Positions 15,501 to 27,500 of a stretch of DNA of 64,000 nucleotides are shown here, one piece after another. Source of the DNA: Corbicula japonica (lineage: Eukaryota > Mollusca > Bivalvia > Venerida > Cyrenidae); NCBI GenBank assembly GCA_038501625.1, contig JAZAYU010000052.1, positions 3,253,955 to 3,317,954 of the forward strand. Direction: 5' to 3'. Every line of letters begins with the position of its first letter. The first letter of the stretch is position 1. The notes under the pieces are model-generated. The model was given only the letters and a program-made list of their open reading frames with translations, did not search any database and had not been told where the DNA came from. The translations under genes and the position numbers were made by a program.

Positions 15501-18500
15501 TATTTTCTTAAGGATTTGACAAAGGAATAAATAATTCACAATGGTCAAATGATTAACTACTGTTTTTGTTTTAGGCAATGACTTCTGTGCCGAGAACCCA
15601 TGTTCAAATGGTGGGCGCTGTGTTAATGAGCCTTTTGGCTTTAGCTGCGACTGTCCCATTGGATATACAGGAGACACCTGTCAGAAACGTAAGCTTACGA
15701 CTATTACTGATCTATCACGATTGCTTACCATTGTAACGCTTTCATCTTAGAGCCAGTCTCAGACATAATGACCTCTAAACCACAATGATAAAAACAAAAC
15801 ATTTTTTCACATCACCTTAATAGTTCTAGATGAATGTTTTTAAGTAACGATTTTATTTTGCTAATCTTTTAACGAAAGAAACATTGCGAATATGCGCATT
15901 CGATGATTTTTAGCATTTTCAATTTGAAAGACATTTTTAGCTCGACTATTCGAAGAATAGGGGAGCTATCCTACTCGCCCCGGTGTCGGCGTCGGCGTCG
16001 GCGTCGGCGTCCGTTAAACAAAATATGCACTTTGGTCCATAACTTGAAAACTACTTATGATATCAACTTGAAACTTGGAATATATATTCACCATCAAATT
16101 CTACATCATTACCAACAACACCCATAACTCTGCTACAAATATTTTTCAAGTTATGCCCCTTTTTCGCTTAAATTTTGCGTTAAGGAAAATATGCACTTTG
16201 GTCCATAACTTATAAACTACTTGAGATATCAACTTGAAATTTGGAATATATATTCACCATCAAATTCTACATCATTACCAACAAGACCCATAACTCTGCT
16301 GTCAATATATTTCAAGTTATGCCCCTTTTTTCTTATATTTTGTGTTAAGCAAAATATGCATTTTGCCCATAACTTTAAAACTACTTGAGATATTGCCTTG
16401 AAACTTGAAATATATTTTCACCACCAAAATCTACATCATAACCAACAAGACCCATAACCCTGCTTCCAATATTTTTCAAATTATGCCCCTTTTTCACTTA
16501 CATTTAGTGTTAAGCAAAATATACACTTGGCCCTTAACTTCGTTTTGAATGGAGGGATTTCAAAATAACTTGGCACAAATGTTCACCATGACAATGCGGT
16601 GTGTCGCGTTCAATACCCATGCCTGTAGGTCCAAGGTCAAGGTCACTGTTACTAAAAATAGAATTTTCTTGCAAAATCTTGTCCGCTCTAACTTAGTTAT
16701 TTCTTATTGGATTTTTAAATAACTTGGTATAATTGTTCACCATATCAAGATGGTGTGTCAAGTACAAGCCCATGCCTGTAAGTCGAAGGTCAAGGTCACT
16801 GTTACTAAAAATAGAATTTTCTTGTCCAGGCTGTTACTTTGTTATGAATGGAGGGATTTCAAAATAACTTGGCACAAATGTTCACCATGACAAGGCGGTG
16901 TGTCCACACAATACCCATGCCTGTAGATCCAAGGTCAAGGTCACTGTTACTAAAAATAGCATTTTCTTGTCCAGGCTGTAACTTTGTTATAAATGGAGGG
17001 ATTTCAAAATAACTTGACACAAATGTTTACCATGACAGGGCGGTGTCTCGCGTACCATGCCCATGCCTGTAGGTCGAAGGTCAAGGTCACTGTTACTAAA
17101 AATAGAATTTTATTGTAAGGGCTATAACTTTGTTTTGAATGGAGGGTTTTCAAAATAACTTGGCACAAATGTTCACCATGACAAGGCGGTGTGTTGCGTA
17201 CATTTCCCATGCCTGTAAGTCCAAGGTCAAGGTCACAGTTACTTAAATTGAATTTACTTGTTCAGGCTATAACTCTTTTATGAATGAAGGAATTTCAAAA
17301 TAACTTGGCACAAATGTTCGCTATGACATTGCATTGCATTACCACCAACTTCTTCGCAGACATTTCCGTAATGTGAAGACAACAGTGCCACAAATACAAA
17401 TAATTTACTTATCTTCAAGTTTATGCATATTCTTATAATTCCTCCAACATCACTGTCGTTGAAATGCTATTATTCCCATCATTTCACTTGAGTGTCTGAA
17501 AATGATGCATAGCAGGGGCATCTGTGTCCTATGGACACATTTCTAGTTTCACTTATATTTTCACTTAAGTGCACCTCATCGATAACTTTGCACAAAATAC
17601 TTAAGGTATCAACTTCAAACTTCCATTATATTTTCATTTCAGTTCTTTTCTTTAACATTACTGAAGTGATTGATATTTGACTAAAAGTAAATGTCTCTCA
17701 TAAAAAATTACTAACATGTTTTCTAACAAATTCAGAAATATTTCATAGTTATTCCCCTATTCAGTTTTATATTTATGGTACATTAAGGAATTATTTCTGT
17801 TATTTGAAATGAATTTCTCCCTTACCATTCACTTGTTAATATTTTTCCTGATTTAACACCAATATATGGCCATAGTTGTTATTGTTTTAATCTTCAAATT
17901 GCATTTGTTTCAAATGATTCGAATAGTCGAGCATGCTGTCTCCTCTGACAGCTCTTGTTATGTTACATTTTCTAATAAACATCATAGAATTTGCCTATGT
18001 AATAAATTTATTCCCGTGCATTAATAAAATAATGTCGCCTGCTAAACTTTTTGATGTCAAGAAATGACGTTACTTTACCAAAGACACAATTTCGCAATGC
18101 GCGGATAATTTAAAATTTTAAATAAAACATATATTATTCGAAATAAAATAATAGAAAAAAAAATGATGAAAATTTTGTAACAAATTTAACAATATGAGGT
18201 AAGTGTTATTTTGTCATTGATTGGCTCGTATTTTATTTATATGGACTGTCATTTAGTTTCTACCACGTGAACAGTAATATCAAACGTTTTATATTACCTG
18301 TTGTAGCATACTGATATCTTACCCGTCTTTTAAATAAAAAAACGGACCTTTGAAAGTCGCTTTTTACCTTTATGAATAAGTTTGTTTTGTTTTTTTCAAT
18401 ATAACGTTCCTTCTTAGTTAACACGATTATATCATTCCTGGGAGTTTTTCAACCTTATTTCTTTTACTTTGTCAAGTTATTTGCTTAATTTAAAAATATT

Positions 18501-21500
18501 CATTTTTCAATTTTTATTTGTTTGCTTTGCGGTACAATGCGATGGTTCTAATACTTGATGCAATTAACTGAATATTGTGTCGGACTTTGTCGATTTTACT
18601 GGCTAACCTTTTCTTGCTTGTGTATCTGATATTTAAAATTTGTGATAATATTTTATATAAAATTTAAAATAACAAGTTTGTGTTAGTTTCTTAAAGTCTG
18701 ATTTCATACCAACTTTGCGACTGGGGCCCGTTGTTTGAAATTTTATCCGCAGTTTAAACTCATCATGGATAAGAAAGGCAATGTGGGCATTTTTATTTGA
18801 TATTTTGAATATGTTATTTTTATGTCGTTAGGAATCTGTCATTTTTTGCAAATTTATTGAATAAATGTGAAAAGATCTGATTTTGCTTGAAAGAATTACT
18901 TATTCAAAATTGAACCCTATGTTATAATGTAGTTTAAACCGCGGATTAAGTTTTGAACCACAGGCCCTAAATGGTTGAATAAGTGTTTGGTTAACACTTA
19001 CTGCTCTCACGTTCTACTCGAATCCCGTTACTAAAATGTGGTATTCTGAGAAAACAAATGTTGTTTTTTGTTCCTCTTTCTTCCACATTATGGTAATGTA
19101 CTCGTACACGTAATTAATCGGGCATGATAATTTTAGGAGAAAACGAGGAAAGTTCTGCAAACGAAACGGAAGGTGTGTAAAATATCACAAACACTACACA
19201 TAAATTTACAAAAATTAGTATAATAGCAGATGCTTGTCATTGTGATATAAATAGAGACTTTTTGAATCAGAATCACTTATTCTTTAATTTTGCATTTCGG
19301 CTAGTAAATCTACTTGTAGATTATTTTAGAACTGTGATTAATCTGTTGTGTTTTTTTTGTTCTATAGTCAATTTCCTTAGTAGCTCACTTTCCCTGTAAA
19401 ACCCTTATATTAATAACAATGGATAATTTTAGGAGAAAGTGCTGAAAGTTCGACTAACGTTATAGAAGGTGTGTAAAAAGGGTGAATTGTTGGTTTTAAA
19501 AGCTAGCGTTGAAATTTTATGACAAAATGCTTACAATGTAGCCTTTCATTGTTGATTGTGTTGGGAAGATGTTGTGTAATGCGGTAGGTTCCTATGTGTT
19601 TGGATTTCACTGTGCATATTGGCTCGCGCACAACCCGCCAGATCCACAATTACATTATGCTAACGCAGTGTTAAAATCCGTTATGCTATGTGTTTGAACA
19701 GTCTGTGAAATATAGACGTTTAGCCTATTGTTGAGTGTTTTATAGTGAAAAAAAATACTAATTAAAATTTAAAGCAAGATTGAGACATGAACAGAACACA
19801 GATTGAACTTTAGAAAGTTTCCCCGTACATATAAACAGTACTCAGTAAGTAATCGGTTATCGATGTCATGTGATGCCGTTTCTTTTCTAATAATTATAAG
19901 TCTCAAAGTTTTAACTATAAATGAATTTCATGTGTAACTGCGATTAAAATATTTTAATTGTCTTTGGTCTGGGGGCACGTGAAACATCAATACTGCTAGT
20001 TACATGTGTATGACATCCGATGGAAACGTACATTTGGTTAGTGGTACTGATAAATTTTTATGTTTGTGGTATTTTTCCCTCGTACAATTCCTTGCCCTTA
20101 ATATTGCCCTAAAGCCCGTTTGGTTAGAGCATGAAATAGCCATTCTTTAACCAGTTTCAGTTCCAAATCACTCTTGCTTTATGTCCACCCTTAGATCAGG
20201 CTTACCCGCACCGCCTGTATTCCGTGTCTGTTTATATGCTGTAGTGCATAGCTTTATTGTTCGAATCATTTCACTTTTTAAAGACTGCATCAAATCGTAC
20301 ACCTTTTAAGCATTTTTACCTAAAACTGTTATCGTTAACAATTATTCTTAACATTTCTGTTGGTGTTTAATAATGAAAATCTACTGGCATGTGATTTCTC
20401 AATATAACTTTATAATCTATTGTAATCTATAGATTTAAACATAAACGGTCAGTGACCGTTGAACAGACACTCACGTTTTGCAGGTTTTGTGCTTGCGTTG
20501 CTTTTCAAGGCACTTTTTATGACCAAAAATAATAAACCTTAAGAAGAATGTGAACAGTTTTAAAATTGCCAACACATCACAGATAAATATTACGTTGTGA
20601 GTATAAGTGCGCTTTTACTATTATTTGTTCTGCTGACAGCTTTTGGCCCTATGTGAAACAACTCTCAAATTTTGTAATTGGCCTTTCTAGAACGATGATT
20701 GCATATTACAATTGCCGAGTAATTTGGGAAAGAACATGTAGAGTTTTTTGTTATTTTTTCTTTAATATTTTGCTCATTACTGTGTTATCAATCTTTACCC
20801 AAAATATACACTGTATGAATAATACAGTCTTCTTTGGCAAACACTCAGTACAAAAATATTGAATGGGCATATAATTTATAAGCCAGTGCACAATTGTCAT
20901 TCATGAAACTTGAAACACGCCAACAACTAGATGTACTTCTGTTAACATTAGAAAACAGAATTATTGCATGAATTCTTTTTGCCATACCCATTTTGAAGCC
21001 TAGATTATTAATGTTAATTGTAGTGTGTTAAGTATTTGTTCGCGCACCTGGCTTCACAATTACTATTGACTTATAGGGAAAATAAATCCAGGCTCACACA
21101 ATTTTTAAGTATATGCGGCAAACATCTTTCCCAAGGAAACTTCGAATATATCTTCATCATCGTCGGAGCGACATTAACCGAAGATCGATTAATCTGAATA
21201 AAAAAAACTTCTCGTTGACTATGTTTACTTCCCGGAGTTGCAAATAGATTAGAACGTCGAGCATACATGTTACATATGCTTCTATTTTGCCGTTACTTTT
21301 TAACCGAACTAGAATAAACAAAGATATTTTCTTTTTTATTTTGACAGGTATGTCTTTTACTAGTAAATTCTCTTGTCATCTCCCTGAACAAAAAGTATAT
21401 ATAAATACATTTATTATTTTTACGGCGTCATCTAACAAACCTTACTAAAAGCACAGGTGCTTGGAAGACGGACCCCGTATTCTCCAAACAGGCCGCCCCC

Positions 21501-24500
21501 CCCCCCCCCCAAAAAAATAGGGTCTACACAGGGTCTATACTACATAAACTCATCTTTTTTGTTTTGTTTTGATAGATTGGGATCGATATCAGTCTATCCA
21601 CACCGAATTTACTATCAAATACCAAGTTCTCTGAAAATTCGTGTCCCGACTGTATAAGCGGAATCGTCGGGACACGAATTTTCAGAGAACTTGGTATTTG
21701 ATAGTAAATTTGGTGTGGATAGACTGATATCGATCCCAATCTATCAAAACACAACAAAAAAGATGAGTTTATGTAGTTTAAGACCTTGTGTAGACCCTAT
21801 TTTATTTTGGGGGGGGGGCGGCCTGTTTGGAGAATACGGGGTCCGTCTTCCAAGCACCTGTGACTAAAAGGTACAAATACTGGTTCCAAAATAAGATATT
21901 TCTATTTTATTTTGAAGGATGTTCGGCAAAGGGTGACGTAGTATTTGCAGTTGATACGTCACGTTACGTCACGAGAAAGGAACTAAAACAGGTGCGCCGG
22001 TTCTTGCGATCAGTCGTGAAGAGAATGAAGTTCAACAGGAACGAGTTCAGTGTAGGGATGGTGCAGTTTACAGATTATGCTAAAGTGACCTTGGACTTTG
22101 ACGAGGGCAGTTCAAAGAGGAACATTCGTTCACGAATCGCAGGGTTAAGGTAATCTGAATAATACATTTAGGACAATCATCTTGATGAATCTTTTACAAA
22201 TGACACACATTTGGTAATTGGAGCTATCGGCATGTTTTATTAAACTATGTTTGATGGTCAGGTGCTTATTTCTACAAAGTATTTAAGCTGTTTACGAATA
22301 TAGTTGACTTTTTATTACATTTGTGTATTTTGATTTTATGCAAGCATCTGCTTTCAGTTTACTATCTGAACAGTTTCAACAAAGTCTTGTAGATGTATAA
22401 TTTATTATTGAACTTATGCAAACATTGTTTTTCTTCAATTTTATTTTTGAATGATTAACAATTGTGTACTTGCCGGGCCCTTATACACTTTTCCGTCATA
22501 CAATGATAGTAACACATGACTGTTCATTTATATGTAATCTTTTTCTAGAGTCCATGGCGGCGATCCTGACCCGGCTACAGCTCTGGCTAAGGCTAATGTA
22601 CGTATCTTCAATGGCCGCGGCGGAAGTCGAGATAAACCGGACTACCTCATTCTTGTCACCAAGAGCATGCGCAACGAAATTAACGTTCTAAACGAGGCTA
22701 ATAAACTTAAAGCTCAAGGAACCAGGATCCTTGGAGTTGGTTAGTATTGCGTGTATATAAATAATAGTAAATTATTTGATGTTCGATAGTAATCGGTAAG
22801 AATCGCTAGTGTTTAAATATGTTATATATTTTATTGAAAGTTGCAGAATGTATTATATCCTTACTCAAAACTAGGCACAAGTTATATATAGCATAAGGAC
22901 AAGCAGTGGGTTCGCTTGAACCCCTTAATTTGCAGCAATGAAGATTTTGGTCAAAAGTTTTAAAATTAATAATTTAATTACACTAAGACTGTCTCAAACG
23001 AACCACGCTTTTAGGTATCTTGCATTGGACCCTGCGGTTGGGCCAGTTAGCTAGTGTGGTACTTCTTCAATTTCGTATGTGCAAAAACATATACCCGGAT
23101 AATAATAAGGGGAAATACACCATTCATTAAATAGTTCGGTATTTACAATACTTGTATTTTTGGTAACGTGATCTTCTAAGTTACAAATTGATGTCATGTT
23201 GCAGGAATCGGGCTCACTGGATCAGAGAAGGAAGCTCTTGAGTCCGCAGTATCCATGCCGTACAATGACACAACAATGTTTGCTAACGATGTGAAAGAGC
23301 TCGACGATATCGCTGATAAGATTGTCGAGTTTATGTGTGATCGTAAGTTTTCGAGTTTATGTGTGATCGTAAGTTATCGAGTTTATGTGTGATCGTAAGT
23401 TATCAAATTTATATGTGATCGTTAGTTATCGAGTTTATGTGTGATCGTAAGTTATTGAGTTTATGTTTGATCATATGCGATGTGATTATTAGTACACTAA
23501 ATTTAAAATGGCTTAAAGATGCAACAATTGAAGAATTAAAACAACATAGTTCTTACGGGTAATAGGCAATAATAACTATCCATATCACGTCAATGTAATA
23601 TGCAAAGTTCACAACGAAGTGTTTGCAAATGGCCTTAATTGGACTATCCAAACAGTTGCCAATTTTACATTTAAATACCGACAATCGGAAGATTTAAAAT
23701 CACAAACGAGGGAGAACAGAAAAAAATAATATAATATCAGTTAAAAAAAACAACAAGCAACAATAATAGTTGAAATTTTTTTTGAGCCAATGACAATGCA
23801 GTATTTTTCAAATATTTCGAACCTTAATTCTCATAAAGTCGCGCGTCTGAAATGTGTTTATTAAAGGTCGATTTCCTCCATAATTTTGTTTGAGCATTTA
23901 TTGATAAACATGTATAGTTCGTGAACGATCTTCAACAGTGGTCAAGGAGGCGTGAACAGGTGAATTTAGTCTGAAGAAAAGAAAACCATTTAAATATTTT
24001 AGCTCTGAGATTTTTGGCTTATGATTATCTTCTTAAATTGCTTAATCCTTTATTTCATAGATACGTCTGTTATCTCATAGGCGGCCAGTTTAGATCCAGA
24101 TCACCCATAAAATCAATGTCATCTGATCAGTATTTGCACTTTCCCTTTTTTGTCACAAATAATCTGGTGAATTTGACAGTGAGAAGTGTCGATCGTGATC
24201 AGACTTCACCGATGAGCCCCTTGATCCGGATATAAACTATGTTGCCATGCTATGATATATTTATTTATGAAATAACGGGTAAAATGGAACTTCTACGGAT
24301 GAGCCCTTGTTTCTCAACCCAAGGAAAGACTGTTACACAGGTTGTTTTTTTCCTTAGAGTCAGTTATGTTCACATGGTGTTTTCAGAAAAAGAAATGGCA
24401 TAATTCACTTTCTAAAATATTCTCTCAGTACATGTCTACGGCCCATTAAATAACTAAGCTACTTTCAGTTTGACTATTGATTTTGTGCATACCCATATAT

Positions 24501-27500
24501 GGTAATTTATGTGGCTACTGTTTTGTCAGTTACAAAAATAATTTCTACCATTATATACGTTAAAGTTTATTTGGAGGCTTGAATGAAAACTAAACGGTCG
24601 CCCAGCTGCGCTGGGCCTGACCGTTTAATTTTCATACAAGCCTCCAAATAAACTATAACCTATACATAAAAGCTACATTATACATAAGTGCAGATAAACC
24701 ACAAAGTACGTACATAAGTGCAGAGAAAACACCAAGTACGTACATTAGTGCAGAGAATATACCAAGTACGTACATAATGCCAGACATATTAAGAAAAATC
24801 GATACTCCATATAATAATAAGTACATTGTTAGCTCACCTGGCCCCGTGATTATAAAACTTTTTTCGTGCTCGACTCAATTTGAGCATGAAAATTTGATGG
24901 CTTCTTTTCTGTTCATTATATAAAATAAAACATTTTAAACTGAAAAGTTGACACAATTGCTCTATACAACAACTGTTGAACAGAAAATTATTCCTTATTT
25001 AAGATGACTGGTAATGTTTTTTATATTTTAAGTTTGAGCACAGAATTGAGTTGAGCATGAAAAAAGTTTTATAATCACGGGGCCAGAGCACGAAGTGCTC
25101 ATGGTGAGCTTTTGTGATCGCCTGATGTCCGTCGTCCGTCGTCCGTGCGTGCGTCCGTCCGTCGTCAACTTTTTCTTCAAACGACTTCTTCTCTGAAACG
25201 GCTTGGCCAATTTTGACGAAACTTGCCACGGATGTTCCTTGCATGAAGCTCTTCCAAAGTTGTTCAAAGAAATCAATTCCATGCAGAACTCTGGTTGCCA
25301 TGTCAACCGAAAGGAAAAACTTAAAAAATCTTCTTGTCTGAAACCACAAGGCCTAGAGCTTAGATATTTGGCATTTAGCATCCTCTAGTGGAACTCTACA
25401 AAGTTTGTTCAAATTATTTCCCTGGGGTCAAAATTGGCCCCGCCCCAGGGGTCACTTCATTTTACAAAGACTTATATAGGAAAAACTTTAAAAATCTTCT
25501 TGTCTGAAACCACAAGGCCTAGAGCTTAGATATTTGGCATTTAGCATCCTCTAGTGGAACTCTACAAAGATTGTTCAAATTATTTCCCTGGGGTCAAAAT
25601 TGGCCCCGCCCCAGGGGTCACTTCATTTTACATAGACTTATATAGGCAAAATTTTAAAAATCTTCTTGTCCGAAACCACAAGGCCTAGAGCTTAGATATT
25701 TGGCATTTAGCATCCTCTAGTGGAACTCTACAACGATTGTTCAAATTATTCCCCTGGGGTCAAAATTGGCCCCGCCCCAGGGGTCACTTCATTTTGCATA
25801 GACTTATATAGGAAAAACTTTAAAAATCTTCTTGTCTGAAACCACAAGGCCTAGAGCTTAGATATTTGGCATTTAGCATCCTCTAGTGGAACTCTACAAA
25901 GTTTGTTCAAATTATTTCCCTGGGGTCAAAATTGGCCCCGCCCCAGGGGTCACTTCATTTTACATAGACTTACATAGGCAAAACTTTAAAAATCTTCTTG
26001 TCTGAAACCACAAGGCCTAGAGCTTAGATATTTGCCATTTAGCATCCTCTAGTGGAACTCTACAAAGATTGTTCAAATTATTCCCCTGGGGTCAAAATTG
26101 GCCCCGCCCCACGGGTCACTTCATTTTGCATAGACTTATATAGGAAAAACTTAAAAAATCTTCTTGTCTGAAACCACAAGGCCTAGAGCTTAGATATTTG
26201 GCATTTTGAAACCTCTAGTGGAACTCTACAAAGATTGTTCAAATTATTTCCCTGGGGTCAAAATTGGCCCCGCCCCAGGGGTCACTTCATTTTGCATAGA
26301 CTTATATAGGAAAAACTTTAAAAATCTTCTTCTCTGAAACCACAAGGCCTAGAGCTTAGATATTTGGCATTTAGCATCCTCTATTGGAACTCTACAAAGA
26401 TTGTTCAAATTATTCCCCAGGGGTCTAAATTGGCCCCGCCCCAGGGGTCACTTCATTTTATAAAGACTTGTATAGGAAAAACTTTAAAAATCTTCTTGTC
26501 TGAAACCACAAGGCCTACGGCTTAGATATTTGGCATTTAGCATCCTCTAGTGGAACTCTACAAAGATTGTTCAAATTATTTCCCTGGGGTCGAAATTGGC
26601 CCCACCCAAGGGGTCACTTCATTTTGCATAGACTTATATAGGAAAAACTTTAAAAATCTTCTTGTCTGAAACCACAAGGCCTAGAGCTTAGATATTTGGC
26701 ATTTAGCATTCTCTATTGGAACTCTACAAAGATTGTTCAAATTATTTCCCTGGGGTCAAAATTGGCCCCGCCCCAGGGGTCACTTCATTTTATATAGACT
26801 TGTATAGGCAAAACTTTAAAAATCTTCTTGTCTGAAACCACAAGGCCTAGAGCTTAGATATTTGGCATTTAGCATCCTCTATTGGAACTCTACAAAGATT
26901 GTTCAAATTATTTTCCTGGGGTCAAAATTGGCCCCGCCCCAGGGGTCACTTCATTTTACATAGACTTGTATAGGCAAAACTTTAAAAATCTTCTTGTCTG
27001 AAACCACAAGCAGAGAGTACTTTTGTACTCAGGTGAGCGATATAGGGCCATCATGGCCCTCTTGTTTTTATTTTATAACATGTTGAGCACATTTTGCAGT
27101 AGTTTTAGGTGCTGTCATTATGTCTTGTAAAATGCCATTCTCATATTTTGGTGATATGTTTTGTACTGTTTGAATTCACAAAGTATTTCCTATTGAAAAC
27201 GCCATTGTGATAACTTGCCGAAATTGCACTTTCAAATAATAAACTACTTTGCCACCTAATATTTCCGTATTAAAATGAGAAATGCTCTTTCTAGATGTCA
27301 TGCTTTATCCTATAATTGTATTTCAGACGAAGACTTGTGTGCGGAGAATCCTTGCAGGAACGGCGGTACTTGCCAGAGGATGGGCGGCGAGTTCTATTGC
27401 GAGTGTGGCGTGGGATATGCTGGAAGATACTGTGAAAATAGTACGTTCTTATCCATAGCTCATAGTGTCATCCAACCTTAGAAAATGAGGCCTATTAGAA

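Larger units (their letters stand above)
15939..17958. mobile_element. 2-kb non-autonomous element with two internal tandem arrays
   Basis: The start AGCTCGACTATTCGAA is mirrored near the right end by TTCGAATAGTCGAGC (17918-17932). Just inside the left end is a run of GGCGTC units. Then come about three units of ~165 bp (16021-16516) and about six units of ~145 bp (16541-17340). No long open reading frame. It fills most of the intron after EGF2. The class is uncertain. Confidence 0.75.
24832..27068. mobile_element. Pearl/Helitron-like element with tandem core
   Basis: Starts agctcacc, continues gagcacgaagtgctcatggt followed by gtccgtcgtccg repeats, then a long tandem core, and ends actcaggtgagcgatatagg with a small gggccatcatggccc hairpin and cttgttttt. 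Bivalve Pearl elements are known to carry ~160-bp core repeats, which fits. The left end is interrupted by an inverted-repeat insertion (24840-25086). Apparent open frames here are repeat shadow. Confidence 0.7.

Noticed and set aside
24999..25388. Overlapping 116- and 117-codon minus-strand frames and a 61-codon plus frame
   Set aside because: They lie in the nested foldback and the start of the Pearl-like element and read through repeat DNA.
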